DNA of 6,341 nucleotides from Planctomycetaceae bacterium (GTDB lineage: Bacteria > Planctomycetota > Planctomycetia > Pirellulales > Thermoguttaceae). Positions 1 through 5,992 of the stretch are shown one piece after another. The notes beneath the pieces are model-generated. The model searched no databases and was not told where the DNA came from. It worked only from the letters and a program-made list of their open reading frames with translations. Each line of letters opens with the position of its first letter. The first letter of the stretch is position 1. The position numbers and the translations under genes are program-made. The stretch is taken from positions 1 through 6,341 of the forward strand of contig JAITQV010000121.1 in the NCBI GenBank assembly GCA_031288765.1. The letters are read 5' to 3'.

Positions 1-65
1 GAGTCGGTCAATGGTTTTGACAGTGAACTTACCGGTTTGTATCTATTCAGCGGGAATGTTTCACC

Positions 66-153
66 TAACCTTATTTTCAACCTGATTTTTCTAACAAAAC
101 AACCTTAGCAACAACATCGCCCAAATCACAATAACCTTATTACCTGATTTTTT
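66..153. repeat. Split 21-bp direct repeat
   Basis: TAACCTTATT followed by ACCTGATTTTT occurs at 66-75 plus 80-90, where a 4-base insertion (TTCA) separates the halves. The same two words occur without the insertion at 132-152. The starts are 66 bp apart. On the minus strand the copies read AAAAATCAGGT then AATAAGGTTA. Its role is unknown; it could be a pair of protein-binding sites or a decayed duplication. Confidence 0.6.
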
Positions 154-185
154 ACCCTTTTACACTCTGCCATTGTAATTTTATA

Positions 186-285
186 ATGATTACGCTCCGC
201 TGGGGCTTTCGCTTTGTTGTGTTCCTTTTTCGTAGGACATTGCCCTATGCTATGACATTAAGGGCTTTCAACCCTGTTGTCGGGA
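186..285. repeat. Probable dispersed intergenic repeat (REP-like)
   Basis: A run of short inverted motifs: GCTCC/GGGGC around a 3-base loop (194-206), AGGACATTGCCCT (234-246), and AGGG/CCCT around 7 bases (261-275). The words GGGGCTTTC and AGGGCTTTC repeat within it. The pattern resembles dispersed intergenic repeats I recall from gut bacterial genomes, but only one copy is visible here, so the call rests on memory and internal structure. It ends just before the ettA stop codon. Confidence 0.35.
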
Positions 286-289
286 TAAA

Positions 290-1978
290 TCACGGAATAG
301 ATACTGCTTTTTTATATTTTCCGCGCCGATGTTCGAATCGGTTTGGGTCTTTGATTTTGAGCATTTCTTCATAAGCGGTGAAATTGCCGTTAAACCACAC
401 AACTTTACCATCGCCCTCAAAAACGAGAAGGTGTGTGCAAATCCGGTCAAGAAAAAAGCGGTCATGAGAAATCACCATCGCACAACCCGCAAAATCAATC
501 AACGCTTGTTCAAGAACACGCATTGTGTTGACATCCAAATCATTCGTCGGTTCGTCAAGCAACAACAAGTTGCCGCCGCGTTTTAACAATTTTGCCAGAT
601 GAACTCTGTTCCGTTCCCCGCCGCTGCACTCGCCCACCAACTTTTGCTGCTGCGTACCGCGAAAATTGAAACGCGAAACATAAGCCCGGCTGTTCATTTT
701 GATTGCTCCAAGCTCGATTGTATCCTTGCCGCCGGTAATTTCCTGAAACACCGTATTTTCGTCGTTCAAAGCGTCGCGGTGTTGATCAACGTAAGCCAAC
801 ATAACCGTCGCTCCAAGCTCCAACTCGCCGCTGTCGGGTTGCTCTTCGCCGACAATCATTCGGAACATTGTTGTTTTACCGGTTCCGTTCGGACCAATCA
901 CCCCGACAATTCCGCCGCGCGGAAGATCAAACGAACAATCCTCAATCAACACCGTTTGCCTGCCCGAAATCCCGTAACCTTTTGAAATATTTTTGAACGA
1001 CAAGACCTTGTCTCCAAGCCGAGCACCCGGCGCAATCTGAATAACCGTATCGCTTTTGTCGTCCAATATTTGTTGCGAAGCGAGTTTTTCGTAAGCATCA
1101 ATACGGGCTTGGTTTTTTTGAAGCCGCCCTTTGTGTGCCGTTTGAATCCATTCGAGTTCACGCTGTAACGTCTTCTGACGCTGCGACTCCTTTTTCTCCG
1201 TAACACGAAGCAATTCCGCTTTTTGCGAAAGCCATGAAGAATAATTTCCTTCAAAAGGAATTCCGCGTGTATTTTCCAATTCAAGAATCCATTTTGTGAT
1301 ATTGTCCAAAAAATACCTGTCGTGCGTAACAATCAACACCGTACCCGGATAATCACGAAGTGTTCCTTCGAGCCAGTGAACCGTTTCGGCGTCAAGATGG
1401 TTTGTCGGTTCATCGAGCAATAAAAGATCAGGTTTTTCGAGCAACGCCATGCAAAGAGCAACCCGCCGGCGTTCCCCGCCGGACAATTTCCGTACAACCG
1501 CATCGTCCGCCGGCAACACCAAAGCCTCCGCCGCCATATCAATCGTCCGGTCAAGCTCCCAACCATTCACCGCATCAATTTCCTCCTGAAGTTTCCCCAT
1601 TTTTTCCATAAGCGTATCAAAATTGCCGGCTTGATCCGGATCAGCCATTGCGGCGGCAATTTCATTGAATGCATCAATCTTTTCCCGAATCGGCGCTACC
1701 GCCGTCAGTAAATTTTCCCGAACTGTTGCGTCCAGTAATAGTTCCGGTTCCTGCGCAACATATTTGACTCTCATTCCCTTGACCAATGTTGTCTTACCGT
1801 CAAAATTGGTATCAAGCCCAGCCATAATTTTGAGCAATGTCGATTTGCCGGAACCGTTTTCGCCGACAATACCAATTTTCGCTCCATAATAGAACATCAA
1901 ATTGATATTCGACAAAACCGGTTTTTCTCCAAACCGTTTGGAGACGTTGTGCATTTCAAATATAAAATGGGGAACCAT
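290..1978 (-). CDS. ettA: Energy-dependent translational throttle protein EttA (ABC-F ATPase)
   Basis: This is a cytoplasmic ABC-F protein with two ATPase cassettes and no membrane domain. In E. coli, EttA binds the ribosomal E site and gates the first elongation step according to ATP/ADP. Cassette 1 has Walker A GENGSGKST (39-47), signature LSGGER (165-170), Walker B LLLLDEPTNHLD (185-196, catalytic E190) and H-switch THD (218-220). Cassette 2 has GPNGTGKTT (362-370), CSGGER (451-456), LLLLDEPTNDLD (471-482, E476) and SHD (504-506). An arm insertion lies near 95-140. The P-site tRNA-interacting linker, about 245-325, has ELEWIQTAHKGR. The length of 562 aa fits EttA (555 aa in E. coli), and similarity runs end to end, including the RxKYKK tail, which favours EttA over resistance-type ABC-F proteins. 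The start is the first Met, as in E. coli EttA, where a second Met (here M9, MHNVSKRF) is internal. No good Shine-Dalgarno is visible. Oddity: Cys451 replaces the usual Leu of the second signature. Confidence 0.95.
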   Translation of the reverse strand: MVPHFIFEMHNVSKRFGEKPVLSNINLMFYYGAKIGIVGENGSGKSTLLKIMAGLDTNFDGKTTLVKGMRVKYVAQEPELLLDATVRENLLTAVAPIREKIDAFNEIAAAMADPDQAGNFDTLMEKMGKLQEEIDAVNGWELDRTIDMAAEALVLPADDAVVRKLSGGERRRVALCMALLEKPDLLLLDEPTNHLDAETVHWLEGTLRDYPGTVLIVTHDRYFLDNITKWILELENTRGIPFEGNYSSWLSQKAELLRVTEKKESQRQKTLQRELEWIQTAHKGRLQKNQARIDAYEKLASQQILDDKSDTVIQIAPGARLGDKVLSFKNISKGYGISGRQTVLIEDCSFDLPRGGIVGVIGPNGTGKTTMFRMIVGEEQPDSGELELGATVMLAYVDQHRDALNDENTVFQEITGGKDTIELGAIKMNSRAYVSRFNFRGTQQQKLVGECSGGERNRVHLAKLLKRGGNLLLLDEPTNDLDVNTMRVLEQALIDFAGCAMVISHDRFFLDRICTHLLVFEGDGKVVWFNGNFTAYEEMLKIKDPNRFEHRRGKYKKAVSIP

Positions 1979-1993
1979 TGTAATAAATCAAAA

Positions 1994-2019
1994 ATAGTAA
2001 GTTGAAATAGTAAGCTGAA
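1994..2019 (-). promoter_or_regulatory. 13-bp tandem repeat with TACTAT hexamers ahead of ettA
   Basis: Two adjacent 13-bp units (1994-2006 and 2007-2019) differ at one base. Read on the minus strand, each contains TACTAT, a 5/6 match to a -10 hexamer, and lies 16-41 bases upstream of the ettA ATG. No clear -35 element accompanies either copy. They may be duplicated -10 regions or simply a short slippage repeat. Confidence 0.3.
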
Positions 2020-2049
2020 AAAAAAGGATGTTTTCGGATTTATCCTTTT
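2018..2049 (-). terminator. Intrinsic terminator after the dehydratase-like gene
   Basis: An 8-bp perfect stem AAAAGGAT/ATCCTTTT (2022-2029 with 2042-2049) encloses a 12-base loop. On the minus strand it runs into eight T residues (2018-2025 on the complement, part of which also pairs). It lies about 80 bases past the stop codon of the 2131-3411 gene and before ettA, so ettA probably has its own promoter. The stem is A/T-rich and of modest strength. Confidence 0.6.
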
Positions 2050-2061
2050 CAAAAAGATAAA

Positions 2062-2083
2062 ACCGGTTAAACTCCGTTCCGGT
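2062..2083 (-). terminator. Second small hairpin, possible terminator
   Basis: ACCGG (2062-2066) pairs with CCGGT (2079-2083) across a 12-base loop. On the minus strand it is followed by TTTATCTTTTT. It is upstream, in transcription order, of the stronger A/T hairpin at 2018-2049, and the two may act together. Confidence 0.35.
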
Positions 2084-2130
2084 GTTTTTGTTATGGATTT
2101 CCAACGTTTCAGGTGTACGGCAATCGGGTT

Positions 2131-3411
2131 TTACTTCGGAAAATTCTGCAACGCAACCGCCATAAGCAGTTTAATCCGGTTTAATTGATTGACTTCCGTC
2201 GAACCGGGATCATAATCAATTGTTGTAATATTTGCTTTATGATAACGCGAACGCAATTCCTTCAAAACACCTTTTCCCGTAACATGGTTCGGCAGGCAAC
2301 CGAAGGGCTGAACACAAACTATATTAGGAATATCCTGTTCAATTAATTCGACCATTTCGGCGGTTAGAAGCCAGCCTTCGCCGGTGTGATTGCACGTCGA
2401 AACAATGGGTTCGGCTAACCGGATGAGATGCCGGATTGTTCCCATAGGAGCAAACCGGCGGCTTTTTCCGAGAATATTTCGTACCTTATCCCGTTGACGT
2501 TCAATCAACCGGACGCCTATGGAACTTTTCAATCCGGCAAAAAAAGGAACATGCGAATACCGTTTCCGCTGCTCATCCGAAGTCAGACAATATAACATAT
2601 AGTCAAGAATATTCGGAATAACAACTTCTCCGCCTTCCTGTTCAATCAGGGAAATTAAATGATTGTTGGCGCCCGGATGATATTTGACAAGAATCTCCCC
2701 GACAATTCCCACTCGCGGACGAGTTCCTTCTCCGGTCAATTCTATAACATCAAAATCACGAACAATCCGAACAGCAAAATCCGTCATACGATGTTTTCCG
2801 TTGCTCAGTATTTCCTGCCGCAACCGGTTGATCCACGTTTCGGTCAATGCGTTGACGGAACCTTGAACCGTTTCATAAGGACGGCAACGGTTGGAAAGTG
2901 TCAGCAGCAAATCGCCGTATAAAAATGCGAGAAACATCTTTTTCAACATTTTGAAATTGACGTTAATCCCTTTGGTGCTGCCGTTGGCAATATCAATACT
3001 GAACGGAATGATCGGAACATGATGAAATCCCGCTTTGACGGCGGCAATTTTCAGGAAGGTTGCGTAATTTGTTGATCGGCAACCGCCGCATGTTTGCGAA
3101 ATCATTAAAGCGGTTTTGTCGGGGTCATATTTTCCCGATTTCATTGCCTGAATGAGTTGCCCGACAACAACAATCGCAGGATAACAAACATCATTGTTGA
3201 CATACCGCAAACCTTCCTCGACGGCTTCACGGTCAACTTCGGGCAACACCTCGAAACAATAACCCTGATTCTCAAAAACCGCCTGAAACAACGCAAAATG
3301 AATCGGCGCCATCTGCGGACAAAGAATGGTTCGGATTTCTTTATCCTGTGCTGTAAATTCAGGTGTTCGGTGCGGTCGCTTCACAACCGGATAATCAATA
3401 AGAATCGGCAT
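2131..3411 (-). CDS. 2-hydroxyacyl-CoA dehydratase (HgdB-like)/activase-associated protein
   Basis: 426 aa, resembling the C-terminal section of the large CoA-dehydratase activase-related proteins, which usually also carry BadF/BcrA-type ATPase domains and a DUF2229 region. Those systems use an ATP-driven [4Fe-4S] activator to pass one low-potential electron to a dehydratase; the substrate of this stand-alone class is not known to me. Visible motifs: RPHRTPEF (12-19), ILCPQMAPIHF (29-39), NNDVCYP (72-78), QTCGGCR (106-112) and QPFGCLPNH (368-376), then a DYDPGSTEVNQLNRIK block (399-414). Cys31, Cys76, Cys108, Cys111 and Cys372 are candidate cluster ligands. No ATPase domain is attached, and no activase gene is in the window. 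The start is the only Met in the open frame, with an in-frame TAA 17 codons upstream; the ribosome site is weak (GAG, 4 bases before the ATG). It is probably a cytoplasmic protein of anaerobic metabolism. Confidence 0.85.
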   Translation of the reverse strand: MPILIDYPVVKRPHRTPEFTAQDKEIRTILCPQMAPIHFALFQAVFENQGYCFEVLPEVDREAVEEGLRYVNNDVCYPAIVVVGQLIQAMKSGKYDPDKTALMISQTCGGCRSTNYATFLKIAAVKAGFHHVPIIPFSIDIANGSTKGINVNFKMLKKMFLAFLYGDLLLTLSNRCRPYETVQGSVNALTETWINRLRQEILSNGKHRMTDFAVRIVRDFDVIELTGEGTRPRVGIVGEILVKYHPGANNHLISLIEQEGGEVVIPNILDYMLYCLTSDEQRKRYSHVPFFAGLKSSIGVRLIERQRDKVRNILGKSRRFAPMGTIRHLIRLAEPIVSTCNHTGEGWLLTAEMVELIEQDIPNIVCVQPFGCLPNHVTGKGVLKELRSRYHKANITTIDYDPGSTEVNQLNRIKLLMAVALQNFPK

Positions 3412-3552
3412 AGACTCAAATGAAAACTCAAATAAATTTAAACAAAATCCGGCACGGAAGTTTTAAGTAGCGTTTTACTTCGGGATTACGGCAAGTCCGC
3501 AATAAACGGGAATTGTACCATCTCAACATATTACGGCAAGAACAGCAGCCGG

Positions 3553-3587
3553 TAAAAACAAACGCAACGTTTCGGAAAACGTTGCGT
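3553..3587 (-). terminator. Strong intrinsic terminator after the lipoprotein gene
   Basis: A perfect 11-bp stem (3562-3572 pairing with 3577-3587, ACGCAACGTTT/AAACGTTGCGT) closes on a 4-base loop. On the minus strand it is followed by TTTGTTTTT. It lies about 110 bases past the stop codon at 3697. The plus-strand side has only CCTTTT after it, so bidirectional action is possible but weaker. It separates the lipoprotein gene from the dehydratase-like gene. Confidence 0.8.
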
Positions 3588-3696
3588 CCTTTTAACAGCT
3601 TCACGAAAATTTTTATACGGATACGGACAATACAGTCTCGTTATTGAATTGGTACGAAATTGATTAAACAACAATATTGCCGAAATATCGCCGATA

Positions 3697-4260
3697 TTAC
3701 ATGGTCGGAACATCGACCTGTCCGCCGGCAACACGATGAAGATGATCAAGGTCAATATAAAATACTTCCATAGCATCTTCGTTTTTGATGGTGTAAGGAA
3801 CGGGCCAACCGACATTTGTTGTTTCTTCAAAATAGACCGTACATTTGTAGTGAGCGTGGTGTAACTGAGCAGGTCCTACAAGAGGTATAACACGCGGCGG
3901 ATCAACGTAATCGGCAATAAGTTCTTTGGTAATTCCTTTGACGTTACGGTAGGTTGTTTCCGTTCCGGGAACCGAACCGGAAACCGGACGAATCTTTTCA
4001 AGTTGCCGCATAATCTGATCATCCGAAGGCGGATCTTGAGCATGATGATCCGATTCCGTAATCGGGGGCAAAATCGCAACTTTGTTATAACGTTCCTTTT
4101 CAAACGCCATATCTTCGTAACCTTGTTGGAAAAACGGGCTTATCGGAACGGGAATACTGGCAACGCCAAGTGTGGGTCCGGCGGACAGACAACCCGTTGC
4201 CGTAACAATTGCGGAAAGAGCCAGTCCGGCAAAACCGAATAGAACAAGTTTTTTCATCAT
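3697..4260 (-). CDS. Planctomycete-type conserved lipoprotein, function unknown
   Basis: 187 aa from the chosen start. The N-terminus is a lipoprotein signal: MMKKL, a hydrophobic run (about 5-20), then TATGC, giving lipidation at Cys24 and an envelope location. The rest is soluble. The most recognisable block is IADYVDPPRVIPLVGPAQ (115-132), then LHHAHYKCTVYF (133-144), VGWPVPYTIKNEDAMEV (150-166) and YIDLDHLHRV (168-177). I recall near-identical blocks in hypothetical planctomycete secreted proteins. The His/Cys-rich pattern (HHAHYKC, DHLH) could bind metal, which is inference only. Start choice: an ATG six codons earlier (4278) is open, but AGAGGA sits 7 bases before the ATGATG at 4260, a good Shine-Dalgarno that would fall inside the longer form. 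The gene stands alone, with a terminator downstream and a long gene-free region upstream. Confidence 0.85.
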   Translation of the reverse strand: MMKKLVLFGFAGLALSAIVTATGCLSAGPTLGVASIPVPISPFFQQGYEDMAFEKERYNKVAILPPITESDHHAQDPPSDDQIMRQLEKIRPVSGSVPGTETTYRNVKGITKELIADYVDPPRVIPLVGPAQLHHAHYKCTVYFEETTNVGWPVPYTIKNEDAMEVFYIDLDHLHRVAGGQVDVPTM

Positions 4261-4274
4261 CTGTCCATCCTCTG
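4261..4274 (-). promoter_or_regulatory. Ribosome binding site deciding the lipoprotein start
   Basis: On the minus strand, AGAGGA is followed by 7 bases and then ATGATG. This spacing supports initiation at 4260 rather than at the upstream in-frame ATG at 4278. It is the clearest Shine-Dalgarno in the window; the other genes have weak ones. Confidence 0.7.
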
Positions 4275-4356
4275 ACAAAGTGAATATCTATTGAGATGTT
4301 TTACCGTTTCCTGATGGTTGCGGTTTTAAGTTGAATGGAATCTATTCTGATTCTTA

Positions 4357-4385
4357 ATTCTAATTATCGTCTTGTCTGAAAACAA
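4357..4385 (-). promoter_or_regulatory. Candidate promoter for the lipoprotein gene
   Basis: Read on the minus strand, TTGTTT (4380-4385), a 17-base spacer and TAGAAT (4357-4362) make a weak sigma-70-like promoter. It would give a leader of roughly 90 bases before the ATG at 4260. The -10 matches 5/6 and the -35 only 3/6, so this is a candidate, not a firm call. Confidence 0.3.
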
Positions 4386-4451
4386 AACTTGCGGATTTTT
4401 TCGACTTTTTTGATAAGTCTGCCGTTTATACTTCGCAACGTCAATAAAGGG

Positions 4452-4668
4452 AATTTATTCAGTCAGGTAGGCAACCGCTCACCAAAAGTTCATAAGGTAG
4501 GCAATCGTTCGCCGAAGGGCTTTCACCCAACGATTGCGTCGGCGTTAGCCGACTGGGAATTTGTGCAATGTTGGTTGTTTTGATTGCCTATCGGCAAGCA
4601 ACCCTTCGGCGAACGGTTACCTGCCTGATTGCGTCATTGTTTAACAAATCACTGAATAGATACAAATT
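4452..4668. repeat. Nested palindromic repeat with three GNRSPK-coding copies
   Basis: Copy A (4465-4488) and copy B (4495-4519) are direct repeats exactly 30 bp apart. Copy C (4602-4626) is inverted and pairs with B over 25 bp with three mismatches. Inside the B/C stem are further hairpins: CCAAC-g-ATTGC (4527-4537) with GCAATGTTGG (4565-4574), enclosing GTCGGC-GTTA-GCCGAC (4538-4553), and TTGCC-TATC-GGCAA (4584-4597). The result is a branched, cloverleaf-like fold on either strand. Outer edges share an inverted TATTCAGT (4456-4463; complement at 4651-4658). A and B differ at five positions, all transitions three bases apart and all silent in the frame reading VGNRSPK. It ends about 20 bp past the stop of the six-HTH gene. 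It may be a mobile palindromic element of the kind that can sit in reading frames. Confidence 0.7.
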
Positions 4669-4687
4669 TCAGAGGTGTTCTGATATT

Positions 4688-5701
4688 TTATTCGGAAGAA
4701 ATTTCAGGAAATTCTTCATTTGATTCTTCGAGCCAACGGTGAACGGTTCCCGATGATACCGATAACGCTTTCGCTATTTTGCTCAAAATCATGCCGGATT
4801 TACGCATTTCAACGGCTTTATTCAGAGAAGCGAGATATTTTTTGGGAGGTTTTTGGTAGATATCTTTTGCATACGTCTTACGGTATTCATAAATCACACC
4901 CTTTAACGTACTACACCGGATATTTAACAATTTGGCAATTTGTTCATACGATTTCCCTTCACGATGCCATTGAGTTACTGTTTTCCATAATCGGCGTGAT
5001 TTTCCCGTTTTACCGTGCCACTTTCCGCCGGAAGGCACACAATCAGGTTCTCGGAGCGGGTTGGTGTACTTTTCAAACAACTGATAAACACGTTGCCGTG
5101 AAATATTAAATTGTTCCGCTATTTCCCCGAAATTTTTCCCGCTGCGCCGGCTTTCGACAATTGCAAGATTACGTTCTGTTTTAACTATCGGCGGAGAAAA
5201 ATTTATTCCTGCGGCACGGAGAACTCCGCGAATAGTCGGCTTTCTAATTCGTAACGCTGCGGCTATTTTCTGCACTGAATTTCCCTTGTGATATAACGCC
5301 AATATTTTTTCAGTGCGTTTTTGTACTTCTTCCATACGTTTTATTTGATGCGGGGTTATAATTTTTTCCTTTGGTTCTTGTTGTGCTTTTTTTTTACGTT
5401 TTATTATACATAGTCTTTTAACTTTTTCCGTTCCCAATGTTTTTTTGATAAAATAAGCGGTAATATTATATTTTTCAGTCAGTTCTCTGTAACTGTAACC
5501 CGCTTTATAATCTGCTATAATATCATCTCGGATATTTGCATAGCAGACGTGTGCGTGTGTTAAGTGGGGGGCGTGTCGTTGGATTGCCAAGTGTACGGCA
5601 CCAATGGAACAGCCTAAACATTTAGCAATATAACTTAATGTTTTACCGGATTCGCGCAACCGGATAATTTCATTTCTTATTTTTTCAGTTTGTTTTGTCA
5701 T
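4688..5701 (-). CDS. Protein of six tandem helix-turn-helix units
   Basis: 337 aa from the ATG; a TTG one codon earlier (5704) is also possible. GAAG lies 4-5 bases before the ATG. The protein is basic and made of six HTH units of the homeodomain/resolvase-like type. Each has a Gly, then Ile-Ala (or Leu-Thr) 6 residues later, a turn hydrophobic at +12 and a recognition-helix hydrophobic at +17. The glycines are at 19, 68, 140, 188, 249 and 303, and the spacing inside each unit is the same in all six. Examples: ESGKTLSYIAKCLGCS (unit 1), HKGNSVQKIAAALRIR (3), RSGKNFGEIAEQFNIS (4), KSGMILSKIAKALSVS (6). Linkers vary (48-72 residues between glycines), with a Lys/Arg-rich one before unit 3 (KRKKK, about 101-105). 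I see no catalytic, ligand-binding or membrane domain. It probably binds DNA at several points; function unknown. A remnant of a transposase or phage regulator is an alternative. A weak hairpin (4669-4683) follows the stop. Confidence 0.85.
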   Translation of the reverse strand: MTKQTEKIRNEIIRLRESGKTLSYIAKCLGCSIGAVHLAIQRHAPHLTHAHVCYANIRDDIIADYKAGYSYRELTEKYNITAYFIKKTLGTEKVKRLCIIKRKKKAQQEPKEKIITPHQIKRMEEVQKRTEKILALYHKGNSVQKIAAALRIRKPTIRGVLRAAGINFSPPIVKTERNLAIVESRRSGKNFGEIAEQFNISRQRVYQLFEKYTNPLREPDCVPSGGKWHGKTGKSRRLWKTVTQWHREGKSYEQIAKLLNIRCSTLKGVIYEYRKTYAKDIYQKPPKKYLASLNKAVEMRKSGMILSKIAKALSVSSGTVHRWLEESNEEFPEISSE

Positions 5702-5856
5702 CAATCTTCAATAATATTCTATTGTTTACGGGTAATTGAAGGAACGGCGTTTCGGATTTAACAATCCCTCATTCCTAAACATTAAGACCTCTCTACACCA
5801 AACCGGCTTTTCCGTCCGTTTTAAGATTTCGGCGTAATTTGAAAGCTTACCGTTTC

Positions 5857-5884
5857 ACTATAATACAATTTATAGATAATTCAA
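5857..5884 (-). promoter_or_regulatory. Candidate promoter for the six-HTH gene
   Basis: On the minus strand, TTGAAT (5879-5884), a 16-base spacer and TATAGT (5857-5862) give 4/6 and 5/6 matches to sigma-70 elements. Transcription would begin near 5850, about 150 bases before the ATG at 5701. The surrounding sequence is A/T-rich, so a chance match is possible. Confidence 0.35.
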
Positions 5885-5992
5885 GGGGGGTCAAAAATTA
5901 AAATATCAGAATTTTTTGAAAGATCGGTTCCAAACAGGACCATTCCGTCAAAACCGCCCCACTGCTCTAACATCACCGTTAACACCAAAATC

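Larger units (their letters stand above)
1..289. other. Gene-free left end, downstream of ettA
   Basis: I see no convincing gene here. The stretch lies 3' of ettA. Its left part is A/T-rich and holds a split direct repeat (66-90 and 132-153). Its right part (about 186-285) is a string of short G/C-rich half-hairpins that looks like a dispersed intergenic repeat. I found no hairpin followed by a clear U-run that would act as a terminator for ettA. A 15-base word at 36-50 recurs inverted at 4652-4666. A small open frame at 186-374 on the plus strand overlaps the ettA 3' end and has no support as a gene. Confidence 0.6.

Noticed and set aside
599..1332. 128-aa open frames on both strands inside ettA
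   Set aside because: They are out-of-frame readings of a highly conserved ABC-F gene, with unnatural composition.
290..1978. Antibiotic-resistance-type ABC-F protein
   Set aside because: The length, the linker block ELEWIQTAHKGR, the N-terminus and the C-terminal KYKK tail all match EttA, a housekeeping translation factor.
2128..3483. 12-base direct repeat GTTTTACTTCGG flanking the dehydratase-like gene (2128-2139 and 3472-3483)
   Set aside because: A 12-base match is expected by chance in a window this size, and one copy includes the stop codon; there is no other sign of an insertion.
3485..3540. 11-base direct repeat ATTACGGCAAG (3485-3495, 3530-3540)
   Set aside because: Too short to be significant without further copies or symmetry.
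3531..3830. 99-aa minus-strand open frame overlapping the lipoprotein 3' end
   Set aside because: It overlaps a well-supported gene in another frame, runs through the strong terminator at 3553-3587 and has no recognisable domain.
4389..4583. 64-aa plus-strand open frame containing both VGNRSPK copies
   Set aside because: Its start is a TTG without a ribosome site, it spans the nested palindrome, and the remaining residues look like translated non-coding DNA. It is described as part of the repeat, although the silent substitution pattern keeps the question open.
5839..5864. Plus-strand promoter TTGAAA...TATAAT
   Set aside because: The spacer is only 14 bases and no gene follows on the plus strand.
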